NCBI GenBank assembly: GCA_965263225.1
Contig: CBDHHG010000035.1
Coordinates: forward strand, 186,001 to 250,000
DNA: 64,000 bases
DNA from: DT-111 sp965263225
Lineage (GTDB): Bacteria > Bacteroidota > Bacteroidia > Chitinophagales > Saprospiraceae
Reading direction: 5' to 3'
Made by a program: the position numbers and the translations under genes. Below the pieces are notes generated by a model that saw only the letters and a list, made by a program, of their open reading frames with translations, did not search any database and was not told where the DNA came from. Of the stretch, positions 25,631 to 34,347 are shown piece by piece. Position 1 is the stretch's first letter, and every line of letters begins with the position of its first letter.

Positions 25631-28483
25631 ATGAAAAACCTACTGATCCTCTTCTCATTATTCTTCGTTAGCCAAGCTTTTACGCAATCTACTTCTCCTA
25701 TTCTTCGACTGGAAACGGGGATGCACACAGCTATGGCAGGTAGAATTTCTACCGATAAGCTGGGCAGATATGTACTGACCTGTAGTAATGATAAAACGGC
25801 ACGACTTTGGAGTGCTACCTCGGGAGAATTGCTAGAAATCTATCGCCTCCCCATTGGCATCGGTAATGTAGGTATGTTGTATGCCTGTGCCCTCTCGCCG
25901 GATGGGCGTTATGTGGCAGTGGGAGGATATTTCAATAGTGGTAATCATAATATTTTCATCTTTCATACCCAAACTGGCATATTACAGCATTGCATTGGAG
26001 GGTTGGGCAATGTGATCTTAGATCTGGAATTCTCCTCAGATGGACGATATCTGGCAGCAGCTTTGGCTGGTACCCAGGGAATTAGGGTTTACCAATCAAG
26101 TACTTGGGGACTGGAAATGGAGGACCAGGATTATCTAGATAATGTCCATAATTTGGTTTTTAGACCCAAAGGAGGTCTGGCAACTGTTAGCTATGATGGC
26201 TATATCAGACTCTATGATGCCAAATTCATATTGATCAAGAAAAACAAAACAACCGGAGGAACTCAACCCTTTTCCTTGGCTATTTCACCCGATGGCAACA
26301 AGATGGCAGTGGGCTATAGTGATAGTCCTAGGATGCAGATATTGGATGCTCGCAGCCTACAATTGCTATACGAACCGGAGCTTGGACTGGCAAGTGAATT
26401 GAATCATAAGCTGAATGTGGTGTCCTTTTCACAAGATGGTAAACGACTAATTGCTGGCGGGTACTATAAGCGTAGGCAAGAAGATGGAAAGTATTGGCGA
26501 CTGATTAAAATTTGGGACAATACAGGGCGAGGTAATAATAGTGAATACCCTATAGCAGGTAGTTCTGTATCAGATATTAAAATCATGCCTACTGGCCACG
26601 TCCTTTACTCTAGTGCTCAACCCGACTGGGGCATACTAGATCCCGATTCTGGGGAAAGAATTGTTTATCAGGAGGCAGCTTTGAATGATCATAATATCTT
26701 CGACCGTAGCCACCTTAGGATTAGCGACCAAGGGACAATGATTGGATGGACACCTGCTTATGAAGATCCGCTTTCATTCGATGTTGAAAGTCGTAAGTTA
26801 AAGGAAGCAACAGTGGCCTTTTCCTCTTTTCAGGATAAGCTTCAGCAACTAGCGGTTGCTGATTGGAAAAACACCTATTCGCCCAAGCTAGATGGAAAAG
26901 CAATTTCGATATTAAAGGAACGTGAAATTACTCGTTCCGTTGATATTGCAGAGCGAGGACAAACCATCGTCTTAGGGACAAATTGGAATGTATATGCCAT
27001 AGATCGAGAAGGTAAACAACTATGGAAAAGTGGAACACAAACAGAAACCTGGGCAGTAAATATTGCTGGCAACCAAAAGGTGGTGGTAGCTTGCATGGGG
27101 AATGGTACGCTTAGATGGTACCGGATGAGCGACGGACAGCTATTGCTGAGCCTGTATGTCCACCCCGACCGCAAACAATGGGTACTATGGACGCCTTCTG
27201 GCTATTATGATGCCTCGGCGGGGGCGGAAAATTTCTTGGGCTGGCATGTCAATCAGGGGGAAGATACCGAGGCGCTTTTTTATCCTGTTTCCAAATTCCG
27301 CAAGACCTATTATCGGCCAGATGTGATTGATCGCATTCTACTGACGGTGGACGAAGATAAGGCCCTGCGTCTAGCCAATGAGAGGGCCCAGCGTGCTTCC
27401 AGTCAAAGAAATATTACCCAGGAACTGCCGCCTACCGTGCGCATCTTACAACCTGCCACGGGATCAAAGGTGGGGAGCAATAGTGTCCAACTAGAGTACA
27501 GTTTGCAATCCCCCAATAAAGAACCTATTACTTCGGTGAAGATCTTGTTGGATGGCCGCCCTATCTCCTTTGAACGTGGACTCAAGGCATCAGGGCAACG
27601 CGAGACGGTACAGATTCGCATTCCCTCCGAAAACTGCACGGTTTCTGTCATCGCAGAGAATCGCTTTGGTACTAGTCCTGAAGCTAGCATCAACTTGTTT
27701 TGGGATGGCGAATTGTCCTTCCTCTCCTCCAGTATGAAGCCGGATCTATATATTCTGGCAGTGGGGGTGGGAGACTATAATGATGACAGCTATGATCTCG
27801 ACTATCCGGATGATGATGCAGAGGGTTTTGTGAAGGTGCTGAAAGCGCAGGAAGGCTTGCTCTACAATAAAGTGAAAACCAAATTATTTACCAATAAAGA
27901 CGCTACGAAGGATAATATCTTAGATGGTTTGGATTGGTTGATCCGTGAAACTACCCAGCACGATGTAGCCATGCTCTTTTTCGCAGGTCATGGGGTGGAA
28001 GATACCCGAGGCACCTTTTTCTACCTGCCGGTAGAAGCTGATCAAAAGGCCCTGAGGCGTACCGCTCTAATGGAAAGCGATATACAGGAAACGGTAGCGG
28101 TGGTGACGGGCAAGATATTGGTCTTTATGGATGCTTGCCATTCCGGCAACCTCATGGCTAGTAATCGCAGGCGCGGAAATCCCAATATAGATCGTATCGT
28201 CAATGAATTGATTCAGGCAGAAAATGGTGCGGTCGTCTATTCTTCGTCTACAGGGAGGCAGTCTTCCCTGGAAAATTCCGCCTGGGGGCATGGCGCCTTC
28301 ACCAAGGCTTTGATTGAAGGCTTAGGCGGCAAGGCCGTGCACCAGTCTGGAGGTAAAGTGACCTGCAAGTCGCTGGATTACTACATTTCCCATAGAGTCA
28401 AGCAATTGACACAGGGGGATCAGACGCCCACGACCAATTACCCACCGAATGTGCCAGACTTCCCCATTTCCATTATAAAATAG
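25631..28483 (+). CDS. Secreted WD40-Ig-caspase (peptidase C14) protein
   Basis: 950 residues from ATG 25631 (MKNLLILFSLFFVSQAFTQ, a signal peptide). An earlier TTG at 25565 would bury that peptide. WD40-type propeller repeats (KLGRYVLTCSNDKTARLW, LSPDGRYVAVGGY, FSSDGRYLAAAL, ISPDGNKMAVGY) fill roughly residues 30-500. An Ig-like module follows near 600-690 (PTVRILQPATGSKVG). A caspase-fold protease is at 700-950 (LYILAVGVGDYND), with catalytic His787 in FFAGHGVED and Cys836 in FMDACHSGNLM. The dyad is intact, so proteolytic activity after basic or acidic residues is expected. The CHAT gene ends 6 bases away in convergent orientation. Export implies action in the periplasm or outside. Confidence 0.9.
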   Translation: MKNLLILFSLFFVSQAFTQSTSPILRLETGMHTAMAGRISTDKLGRYVLTCSNDKTARLWSATSGELLEIYRLPIGIGNVGMLYACALSPDGRYVAVGGYFNSGNHNIFIFHTQTGILQHCIGGLGNVILDLEFSSDGRYLAAALAGTQGIRVYQSSTWGLEMEDQDYLDNVHNLVFRPKGGLATVSYDGYIRLYDAKFILIKKNKTTGGTQPFSLAISPDGNKMAVGYSDSPRMQILDARSLQLLYEPELGLASELNHKLNVVSFSQDGKRLIAGGYYKRRQEDGKYWRLIKIWDNTGRGNNSEYPIAGSSVSDIKIMPTGHVLYSSAQPDWGILDPDSGERIVYQEAALNDHNIFDRSHLRISDQGTMIGWTPAYEDPLSFDVESRKLKEATVAFSSFQDKLQQLAVADWKNTYSPKLDGKAISILKEREITRSVDIAERGQTIVLGTNWNVYAIDREGKQLWKSGTQTETWAVNIAGNQKVVVACMGNGTLRWYRMSDGQLLLSLYVHPDRKQWVLWTPSGYYDASAGAENFLGWHVNQGEDTEALFYPVSKFRKTYYRPDVIDRILLTVDEDKALRLANERAQRASSQRNITQELPPTVRILQPATGSKVGSNSVQLEYSLQSPNKEPITSVKILLDGRPISFERGLKASGQRETVQIRIPSENCTVSVIAENRFGTSPEASINLFWDGELSFLSSSMKPDLYILAVGVGDYNDDSYDLDYPDDDAEGFVKVLKAQEGLLYNKVKTKLFTNKDATKDNILDGLDWLIRETTQHDVAMLFFAGHGVEDTRGTFFYLPVEADQKALRRTALMESDIQETVAVVTGKILVFMDACHSGNLMASNRRRGNPNIDRIVNELIQAENGAVVYSSSTGRQSSLENSAWGHGAFTKALIEGLGGKAVHQSGGKVTCKSLDYYISHRVKQLTQGDQTPTTNYPPNVPDFPISIIK

Positions 28484-28489
28484 TCGGTA

Positions 28490-29839
28490 TCAGTAGAGGC
28501 TGTTGTACGGAATACCAAAAATAGAGAAAGATGCCCAATAATTGGGATCGTCATTTACGCTGGACTTATATTTCAATACCGCATAGCGTAGGGCCTCGTG
28601 AGGCAATAGGTCACTTCTTGTTTTTAGATAGTCAAAGAAGAAACCCATGAGTTTGGCAGTTTCTTGATCATTAATGGCCCATAGACTCATCACGATGTGA
28701 TTGGCGCCAGCAATATGAAAGGCTCTCGACAAACCGATAATCCCCCCGGCATGATCCCTGCCAAGCCCTGTTTGACAGGCACTTAAAACGACGAGTTTTG
28801 CCTTCAAATCACATTCATGCCTGATATCTTGTATGTTTCTAGCGGTTAGAAGAGACGGCCCCCAGTAAGTGTCGGACAAGACTAAAAAACTACTATCCAA
28901 GGGGTTTTCTTGATTCGATATACCATGGGTAGCGAAATACAAAAGGTCACAGTCGCAGATATGGCGCTTAATGTTCTTGACAGTTGCATTTCTCCCTTTT
29001 AAGACCTGATAACTTGATGCTTCTAATGATTTGGTGATGTAATCTACTTCAACTTCCGTTCCAGGTAAATCTGGAAATTCCCATTCTAGGTCATCTGGAT
29101 AGTTAGGATTGGCCACAAATAATCCTCGCTCTACTCGAAAGCTGGATTCATTATCCTTTCTTTCAAATCTACGCATTTGTTCCTTTCGATTCATTTTCTC
29201 TGATACAGCTAGTTCAAACAGGCTTGGCGCTATGGAGTAGCTCATGAAATCGACTAGGTATTTATCCTTAGCTAGCTTGAAAGCATAAAAAGGTAATGTC
29301 CCGATATTAAAGCTAGGAACAATGATGAGGTGGTCAAGATTTCTCAGTTCCTTCTTGAAGGGTAGTAGGATATCATTGACTTGATTAAAAGCGGCTCGAT
29401 CATTCTCTTCAGATTTATTGATGGTCTTTTTGGGCTTAAGTCCTCTGTCTTTTCTTAATGGAACTCTGGTAGAGAAGTTGGACGCATAAAGTGCATTGGC
29501 CTGCGCGATCAAATCGATTAATTTCTCTTTTTTGATACGAGTTTTTACTGTTGATTTCTCAAAAAAACTTTGTAGTAAGGTGGCACTCAAGGTATTATTT
29601 TCATAGGTATATATAATTAATCCTACTTTGCTATGGTAGCTATTGAGCAGTCCGTATAGCATATCTTCCGTAACTTCTCCTGATCGCTTCCAGTCTCTGG
29701 GGCTGGCTCCTCTTCTACTTATGTAGAGATCTTTGGTATTCTGTTCATGCAACTTGATTAAAGTTTCTAAAGTTTGGCCTTGGATAGAGGTAGCCAACAA
29801 TTGCATTAAGCAAATGGATACAATCGTAATTAGTTTCAT
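28490..29839 (-). CDS. Secreted CHAT-domain cysteine protease
   Basis: 449 residues. Signal peptide (IVSICLMQLLATSIQGQ), a helical N-terminal region, and a CHAT domain over about residues 160-449. Active-site His305 lies in LLYFATHGISNQ and Cys355 in VVLSACQTGLG, followed by GLSRAFHIAGANHIVMSLW. CHAT is a caspase-clan protease fold related to separase and to the bacterial TPR-CHAT (Craspase) effectors. No TPR is obvious here. It is convergent with the WD40-caspase gene (6-base gap) and divergent from the EAD11-like membrane gene 177 bases away. Two intact proteases of one clan side by side suggest a cascade or parallel effectors; that is inference. Confidence 0.9.
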   Translation of the reverse strand: MKLITIVSICLMQLLATSIQGQTLETLIKLHEQNTKDLYISRRGASPRDWKRSGEVTEDMLYGLLNSYHSKVGLIIYTYENNTLSATLLQSFFEKSTVKTRIKKEKLIDLIAQANALYASNFSTRVPLRKDRGLKPKKTINKSEENDRAAFNQVNDILLPFKKELRNLDHLIIVPSFNIGTLPFYAFKLAKDKYLVDFMSYSIAPSLFELAVSEKMNRKEQMRRFERKDNESSFRVERGLFVANPNYPDDLEWEFPDLPGTEVEVDYITKSLEASSYQVLKGRNATVKNIKRHICDCDLLYFATHGISNQENPLDSSFLVLSDTYWGPSLLTARNIQDIRHECDLKAKLVVLSACQTGLGRDHAGGIIGLSRAFHIAGANHIVMSLWAINDQETAKLMGFFFDYLKTRSDLLPHEALRYAVLKYKSSVNDDPNYWASFSIFGIPYNSLY

Positions 29840-30016
29840 TGGTGGCGTATTTTGAGAATAGGAAGATAAGCTTATTTTAATTAAAATGCGACACAGGAGC
29901 GCTTGTGAAATCGAATGGAGAGCTTAGACAAGAAATGCTGCAGGCTTGCTTCTCCTTTATGAAATAGTAGCTATATTAAGACATAAAACGCTGTAAAAAC
30001 TAATTTGACTGCTACA

Positions 30017-31054
30017 ATGAAAGAAGATCAGGGAGAAAAAGGGACGAATTTATTAGCCCTCAAAAAACTAGTGGCGCAAGATAAAACGCAGGCGGCACTA
30101 GTGGAACTGACTAAAATCGCCATTGAAAAAAAGGACAAGGGCCTGGAAAATGAATGTCACCTCTTAACTAGCCGAGTAGAGAAATTGAAACAGGACCAAC
30201 GAAAAGGACTACTCACTCCTGCTGAGGTGCAGAAGGAGAGCAATTCCATTAAGGATAGTATCTTGCAATTGATTGATGAATTAAATGAACCATCTCAGGA
30301 CAAGCATGCAGCACAAGAAAATGGCCATCTATTCAAAGGCAAGAAAATGTCTTGGAAGAGGTTGTTTGGTGGACTGGCTGCATTGATAGCCGTAGGAGCG
30401 GGAATAGCTGAGATATCAGGTTACTCCATCCGAGATTGGCTGGATCATACCAAACAAAATCAGGTTCAGGTCATCGATGAACATCAGGACAGTGTAGCAG
30501 TCGTAACTCCATCACCTACCCCTGAAATCGAAAACTCCAATCAAGAGATAGCAACAACCCCTGAAGGTACTAAGGAGGAAAAAACACAATCTTCTGTTAG
30601 CTCGCAAGAACCTAATGGTGATGAACTCCCGCCTGCCAAGACAAAACTAAGTTTGCAAATTCGTACTAATAAAGGGACCGACCAGCTTCAATTTAAAGAA
30701 GATGAAGAAGTGCGTCTCTATTTTCAAGTTAGTAGAACCTGTAAGCTCAGAACGATCTACAAACTCGCTGACGGACAACTCATCTTGCTGGAGGATGATC
30801 GGGCCGTGAATGCCCCCGAGATCGGCCAATGGATAGAATTGGGAGATGGCTTTGAGGTGGCTCCTCCTTTTGGCGTAGAAGAACTCTACGTTTTCGCCCA
30901 GGAAAAGGATTTTCCGACTTTGACTACAGAAGAAATAGATGGGTATACCTTTATCAAGACCGGCCTGCCGACGGCCTTATCCAAAACTCGTGGCCTGAAA
31001 AAGAAAAATGTCTTTGTGGAAAGTAAACTCCAGATCACCACTACAAAAAACTGA
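30017..31054 (+). CDS. EAD11-like/TM/DUF4384-like membrane protein
   Basis: 345 residues from ATG 30017 (a TTG four codons upstream is possible). Residues about 10-90 (LLALKKLVAQDKTQAALVEL ... ECHLLTSRVEKLKQDQRKG) match the helical pattern of effector-associated domain 11, a death-like adaptor that couples receptors to effectors in bacterial conflict systems. One TM helix lies at about 117-135, after KGKKMSWKR, so the N-terminus should face the cytosol. A S/T/P/E linker follows to about 215, then a C-terminal domain (VRLYFQVSRTCKLRTIYKLA ... FEVAPPFGVEELYVFAQ) like DUF4384, which would be periplasmic. It is divergent from the CHAT gene. I infer a transmembrane adaptor between a cytosolic EAD partner and the exported proteases. 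Confidence 0.75.
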   Translation: MKEDQGEKGTNLLALKKLVAQDKTQAALVELTKIAIEKKDKGLENECHLLTSRVEKLKQDQRKGLLTPAEVQKESNSIKDSILQLIDELNEPSQDKHAAQENGHLFKGKKMSWKRLFGGLAALIAVGAGIAEISGYSIRDWLDHTKQNQVQVIDEHQDSVAVVTPSPTPEIENSNQEIATTPEGTKEEKTQSSVSSQEPNGDELPPAKTKLSLQIRTNKGTDQLQFKEDEEVRLYFQVSRTCKLRTIYKLADGQLILLEDDRAVNAPEIGQWIELGDGFEVAPPFGVEELYVFAQEKDFPTLTTEEIDGYTFIKTGLPTALSKTRGLKKKNVFVESKLQITTTKN

Positions 31055-31089
31055 AATCAATAAGAAACTGCTTCTGATTGCTTATAGGG

Positions 31090-31164
31090 TGGGCGATGGC
31101 GGATTCGAACCGCCGACCTCATGCCTGTCAAGCATGCGCTCTAAACCAACTGAGCTAATCGCCC
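31090..31164 (-). tRNA. tRNA-Val (anticodon GAC)
   Basis: 75 bases, complete cloverleaf. The acceptor stem GGGCGAT pairs with ATCGCCC, discriminator A. The D-stem is GCTC/GAGC. The anticodon stem CATGC/GCATG holds loop TTGACAG, so positions 34-36 are GAC. The T-arm is GGCGG TTCGAAT CCGCC. CCA is not encoded. A -7 box lies 29 bases upstream (31193-31200). Confidence 0.95.
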
Positions 31165-31192
31165 CTTCAAATCGCTGTTTTCTAGCGGACTG

Positions 31193-31200
31193 CAAATATA
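31193..31200 (-). promoter_or_regulatory. -7 box of tRNA-Val
   Basis: The minus strand reads TATATTTG, an exact TAnnTTTG match, 28 bases before the mature tRNA 5' end. A -33 TTG at normal spacing is not clear. The 31201-31467 interval beyond it shows no gene. Confidence 0.55.
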
Positions 31201-31467
31201 TAAAATTAGCGATAAATATGAATTCGTGCAATTGTTTTTTGCGTTAAAGAAGGTGCTTCATTATAATGAGGCTGCCTAGAAAATAGTTCCTGGATGAGAA
31301 AAAGACAAAGGCCTGGGTTTTCTGGGAATGGTCTTGATCCCTTTTCTAGATTTATGTGCCACAACAACATATTGCTTTTACTATAATGTAAATTCTTGTA
31401 TTTTTAGGTTCGTCATGATGCCCAAAAATACTTGCAGGGGGTGATCATGAGACCTTAGAAACATGAT

Positions 31468-33537
31468 ATGAAATATGTGTCCGTGTTGTTCTTGTCGTTA
31501 CTGATCAGCAGTAGACTGCTGTCGACTGCTACAGATAGTTTGCTAACCGTTTATTTCCAAACCCATGATCCTCAGGAGAAGCATTCCATTTGCCTTGCTC
31601 TGACTGAAAAATATTTGCAGAAGCATCAAGTGGATTCCGCTTTGTTGTTTGCCAAGGAATCAATACAGTTGGCAGAGGCGGAAGGGCGAGACAGCCGATT
31701 GGCTCAATCCTATTTCTACTTGGCTCAATCCCTGCTTCGTAATAATCAATTCGCGGAATCGGATTCTATCCTAGATTATGCCTTGCGATATGTGCCAGCT
31801 GAGGATCGCGATCTAAAAGTACAGATTTACCTAAAAAAGTTCGAGAATGACCTTCGTCGTGGGATATCGGTACAAGGGGCTAGTGACCTCGCTGCTGCCC
31901 GACAGGTGATTGGGGCAGATTCTCTAGGAATCACGATGGCCAGATATTGCGCTCATTATGGGATTTATTTGATTTTTCAAACGCAGCTTTTGGATGCCTT
32001 GAAGTGGTTACTCAGGGCGAGGGAATTAGGGGGTACGAATGATTTCGAACTAATGCAATACATTAACCATAATCTAGCTACGATCTATGTAGAAATAGGA
32101 GCGTATGATAAAGCCCTACAAGTAGCAAGGGAAAATGAACGATTAGCACGGAAAGAAAAGGTCCCCTTTCGAGAACTCTTTAGTCTATTTACCATTGCTA
32201 CAGCTTATGGTGCTAAGGAAGAATATGATAGTACAAAAATGGCGTGTAGAAGAGCCATATACCTAAAGGATAGTACTCAGATCACGACCTCATTGGGTTA
32301 TATCTACTTCCAATTGGGACTGGCTTATTTGGCTGAACATGCAGTCGATTCTGCGATTCATTCTTTTCAAGATGGTATTCGGCTAAGCGAACAACAAAAT
32401 GAACGGAAAGAAGCTGGGGAGTGTCACTACGGTATGAGCTTGGCTTATCTTGAGCAAAGTAAACTGGAACAGGCTGCCTTTCACGCGGCGAAGGCTCAAG
32501 AACTCTTGTCCTATTATATTGATGATCTCAGCTATCACCATGCGGAAATATATGCTCGACAACAAAACTTTAAAAAGGCTTATGCTATCCTAAATCAGGG
32601 ATTCCTACAGCAACAGGCTATTGACCAGCCTCCCATTTCGTATCAAATCATAGAGACCTTACTCACAAATAAGTTTGAAGAAGAAAAGCAAAAAGCTGAT
32701 TATCAGTATAAAAGGCAGTTGAATAGGCAGGTTGTAGTGGGTGCAATATTGTTTGTGTCTTTAGCATTTGTAACGCTTTTGTTGATCCTTTACTACCAGG
32801 CACAATCTAAGCAGAAGCTGACCCAATTGAATACAGAACTGCATACGAAAAATCAAGATCTTACCCATTTTGCTTACATCACCTCACACGATCTGAAAGA
32901 GCCCATTCGGAATATCAATAGTTTTGCCGGATTAATTGACGCATCACTCAAGCGTCAGGAAGTTGATATTCAGCGCTTTCAGGAGTACTTGGGCTTTATA
33001 CAGGCTAGTTCAAAGACGTCTTACCAGATCATTGATTCTTTGAGAACATACACCAGCCTTTCCAATGATGAGTTGAAGTTCCAACGGGTCTCGGTAGTAG
33101 AGACCTGGAAGGCAGTAAAAAGTGACGTGCAGGATCTACTAAATGAGAAAAATGGCGAGATATATCTTTTGAATCTCGACCAAATAGACCATGTTTATTT
33201 TCCTGCCGCAATGCTGCGATTAATACTTAGAAACCTAATTCGCAATGGATTAGTTTACAATGAAGCCCAAATGCCGCTAGTAGAAGTGAGTTTGGAGGAA
33301 AGCGAGGGTGAAATAGTTTTTAAGGTTAGTGATAATGGTACAGGCATTGATTCTCTTTACCATCAGCAGATATTCCAACCCTTTAAAACCTTAGCCAATA
33401 AAAGTCTTACCCAATCTTCAGGCTTAGGCTTAGCCATTTGCAAAAATATATTGGAAAAAACGGGGAATAGGATCTGGCTTGAATCAGAGAAAGGCAAGGG
33501 GAGTCGTTTCTACTTTTCCCTAAGTAAAGAAAACTGA
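31468..33537 (+). CDS. TPR-containing sensor histidine kinase
   Basis: 689 residues. A signal-like N-terminus (VSVLFLSLLISSRLLSTA) leads into TPR-type helical repeats (about 30-400; AYDKALQVARENERLARKEK, HAVDSAIHSFQDGIRLSEQ) that should be periplasmic. One TM helix (about 424-445, VVVGAILFVSLAFVTLLLIL) is followed by a cytosolic kinase. The HisKA box is FAYITSHDLKEPIRNI with phospho-acceptor His474. The ATPase domain has RLILRNLIRNGLVYN (N box), VSDNGTGI (G1) and SSGLGLAICKNI (G2). No receiver domain is fused and no regulator is in operon with it; the nearest is the convergent LytTR gene at 33623. TPR-sensor kinases of this plan are common in Bacteroidota; the stimulus is unknown. Confidence 0.9.
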   Translation: MKYVSVLFLSLLISSRLLSTATDSLLTVYFQTHDPQEKHSICLALTEKYLQKHQVDSALLFAKESIQLAEAEGRDSRLAQSYFYLAQSLLRNNQFAESDSILDYALRYVPAEDRDLKVQIYLKKFENDLRRGISVQGASDLAAARQVIGADSLGITMARYCAHYGIYLIFQTQLLDALKWLLRARELGGTNDFELMQYINHNLATIYVEIGAYDKALQVARENERLARKEKVPFRELFSLFTIATAYGAKEEYDSTKMACRRAIYLKDSTQITTSLGYIYFQLGLAYLAEHAVDSAIHSFQDGIRLSEQQNERKEAGECHYGMSLAYLEQSKLEQAAFHAAKAQELLSYYIDDLSYHHAEIYARQQNFKKAYAILNQGFLQQQAIDQPPISYQIIETLLTNKFEEEKQKADYQYKRQLNRQVVVGAILFVSLAFVTLLLILYYQAQSKQKLTQLNTELHTKNQDLTHFAYITSHDLKEPIRNINSFAGLIDASLKRQEVDIQRFQEYLGFIQASSKTSYQIIDSLRTYTSLSNDELKFQRVSVVETWKAVKSDVQDLLNEKNGEIYLLNLDQIDHVYFPAAMLRLILRNLIRNGLVYNEAQMPLVEVSLEESEGEIVFKVSDNGTGIDSLYHQQIFQPFKTLANKSLTQSSGLGLAICKNILEKTGNRIWLESEKGKGSRFYFSLSKEN

Positions 33538-33622
33538 TACATAATCGGATAAGACATCTAAATACCTTCAAATTTTTATTCTCCAAATACCGCTACGTGC
33601 TTCATACTACATTTTCACTAGC

Positions 33623-34345
33623 CTACCCAATTAACTTCTGTTTATCCAAATAGTCCATAAAGGTCTTTTTGTAGAGGCCGCCGATAGGAATGGTGCGTTC
33701 CGCCACTACAATGTCGTTTTTACCGATACTGTTCACGCGGTCTACAGAAATGATAAAGGATTTATGGACGCGTAGAAAAGGAGGGCAGGGGAGGACCTCT
33801 TCCAGTTTCTTGAGATTTTGCAAGGTCATGATTTTATTGGTGGGGGTGAAGATGCGGGAATAATCTTTCATCCCTTCGATATACTGAATATCTTGCAATT
33901 TTATTTTTTGTAAACGATATTCTGACCGGACGAGAATAAAATCCTTATCCGAATGAGTAGGTGATTTGGTAGTCGGTTGTTGTATTTGGCGAACGCTTTC
34001 AAATACTTTTTCAGTGGCCTTTAGGAAACGTTGAAAGCTAAATGGTTTAAGTAGATAATCCACCACATCTAGCTCATACCCTCTGAGGGCATATTGATCG
34101 TAGGCAGTGGTCAGGATCACTTTTGGTTGATTCTTTAACACTTCCAGCAGCTGAATTCCGGTCAACTCGTCCATTTGAATGTCCAGAAACATTAAATCGA
34201 CTCGTTCCTGCCGAAGAAAATTCAAGGCATCAAAGGTATTGTCAAAAGTGCCTCTCAAGTCGAGGTAATCTACTTTGGCAATGTAAGTTTCCATTTTTTC
34301 CAAAGCCAAAGGCTCATCATCTACGGCAATACAACTAAGCTTCAT
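33623..34345 (-). CDS. LytTR-family response regulator
   Basis: 240 residues. An N-terminal receiver domain (CIAVDDEPLALEKME) has phospho-acceptor Asp55 in MFLDIQMDEL, the switch Thr in ILTTAYDQYA and Lys in YLLKPFSFQRF. A C-terminal LytTR DNA-binding domain follows at about 140-240 (FILVRSEYRLQKIKLQDIQY, FLRVHKSFIISVDRV). It starts 2 bases after the stop of the LytS-type kinase gene, so the two form a classical pair. Targets are unknown. Confidence 0.92.
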   Translation of the reverse strand: MKLSCIAVDDEPLALEKMETYIAKVDYLDLRGTFDNTFDALNFLRQERVDLMFLDIQMDELTGIQLLEVLKNQPKVILTTAYDQYALRGYELDVVDYLLKPFSFQRFLKATEKVFESVRQIQQPTTKSPTHSDKDFILVRSEYRLQKIKLQDIQYIEGMKDYSRIFTPTNKIMTLQNLKKLEEVLPCPPFLRVHKSFIISVDRVNSIGKNDIVVAERTIPIGGLYKKTFMDYLDKQKLIG

Positions 34346-34347
34346 GA

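Noticed and set aside
31008..31247. Rightward frame of 79 codons
   Set aside because: It runs across the tRNA-Val gene on the other strand and overlaps the end of the EAD11-like gene; it is a by-product of the tRNA sequence.
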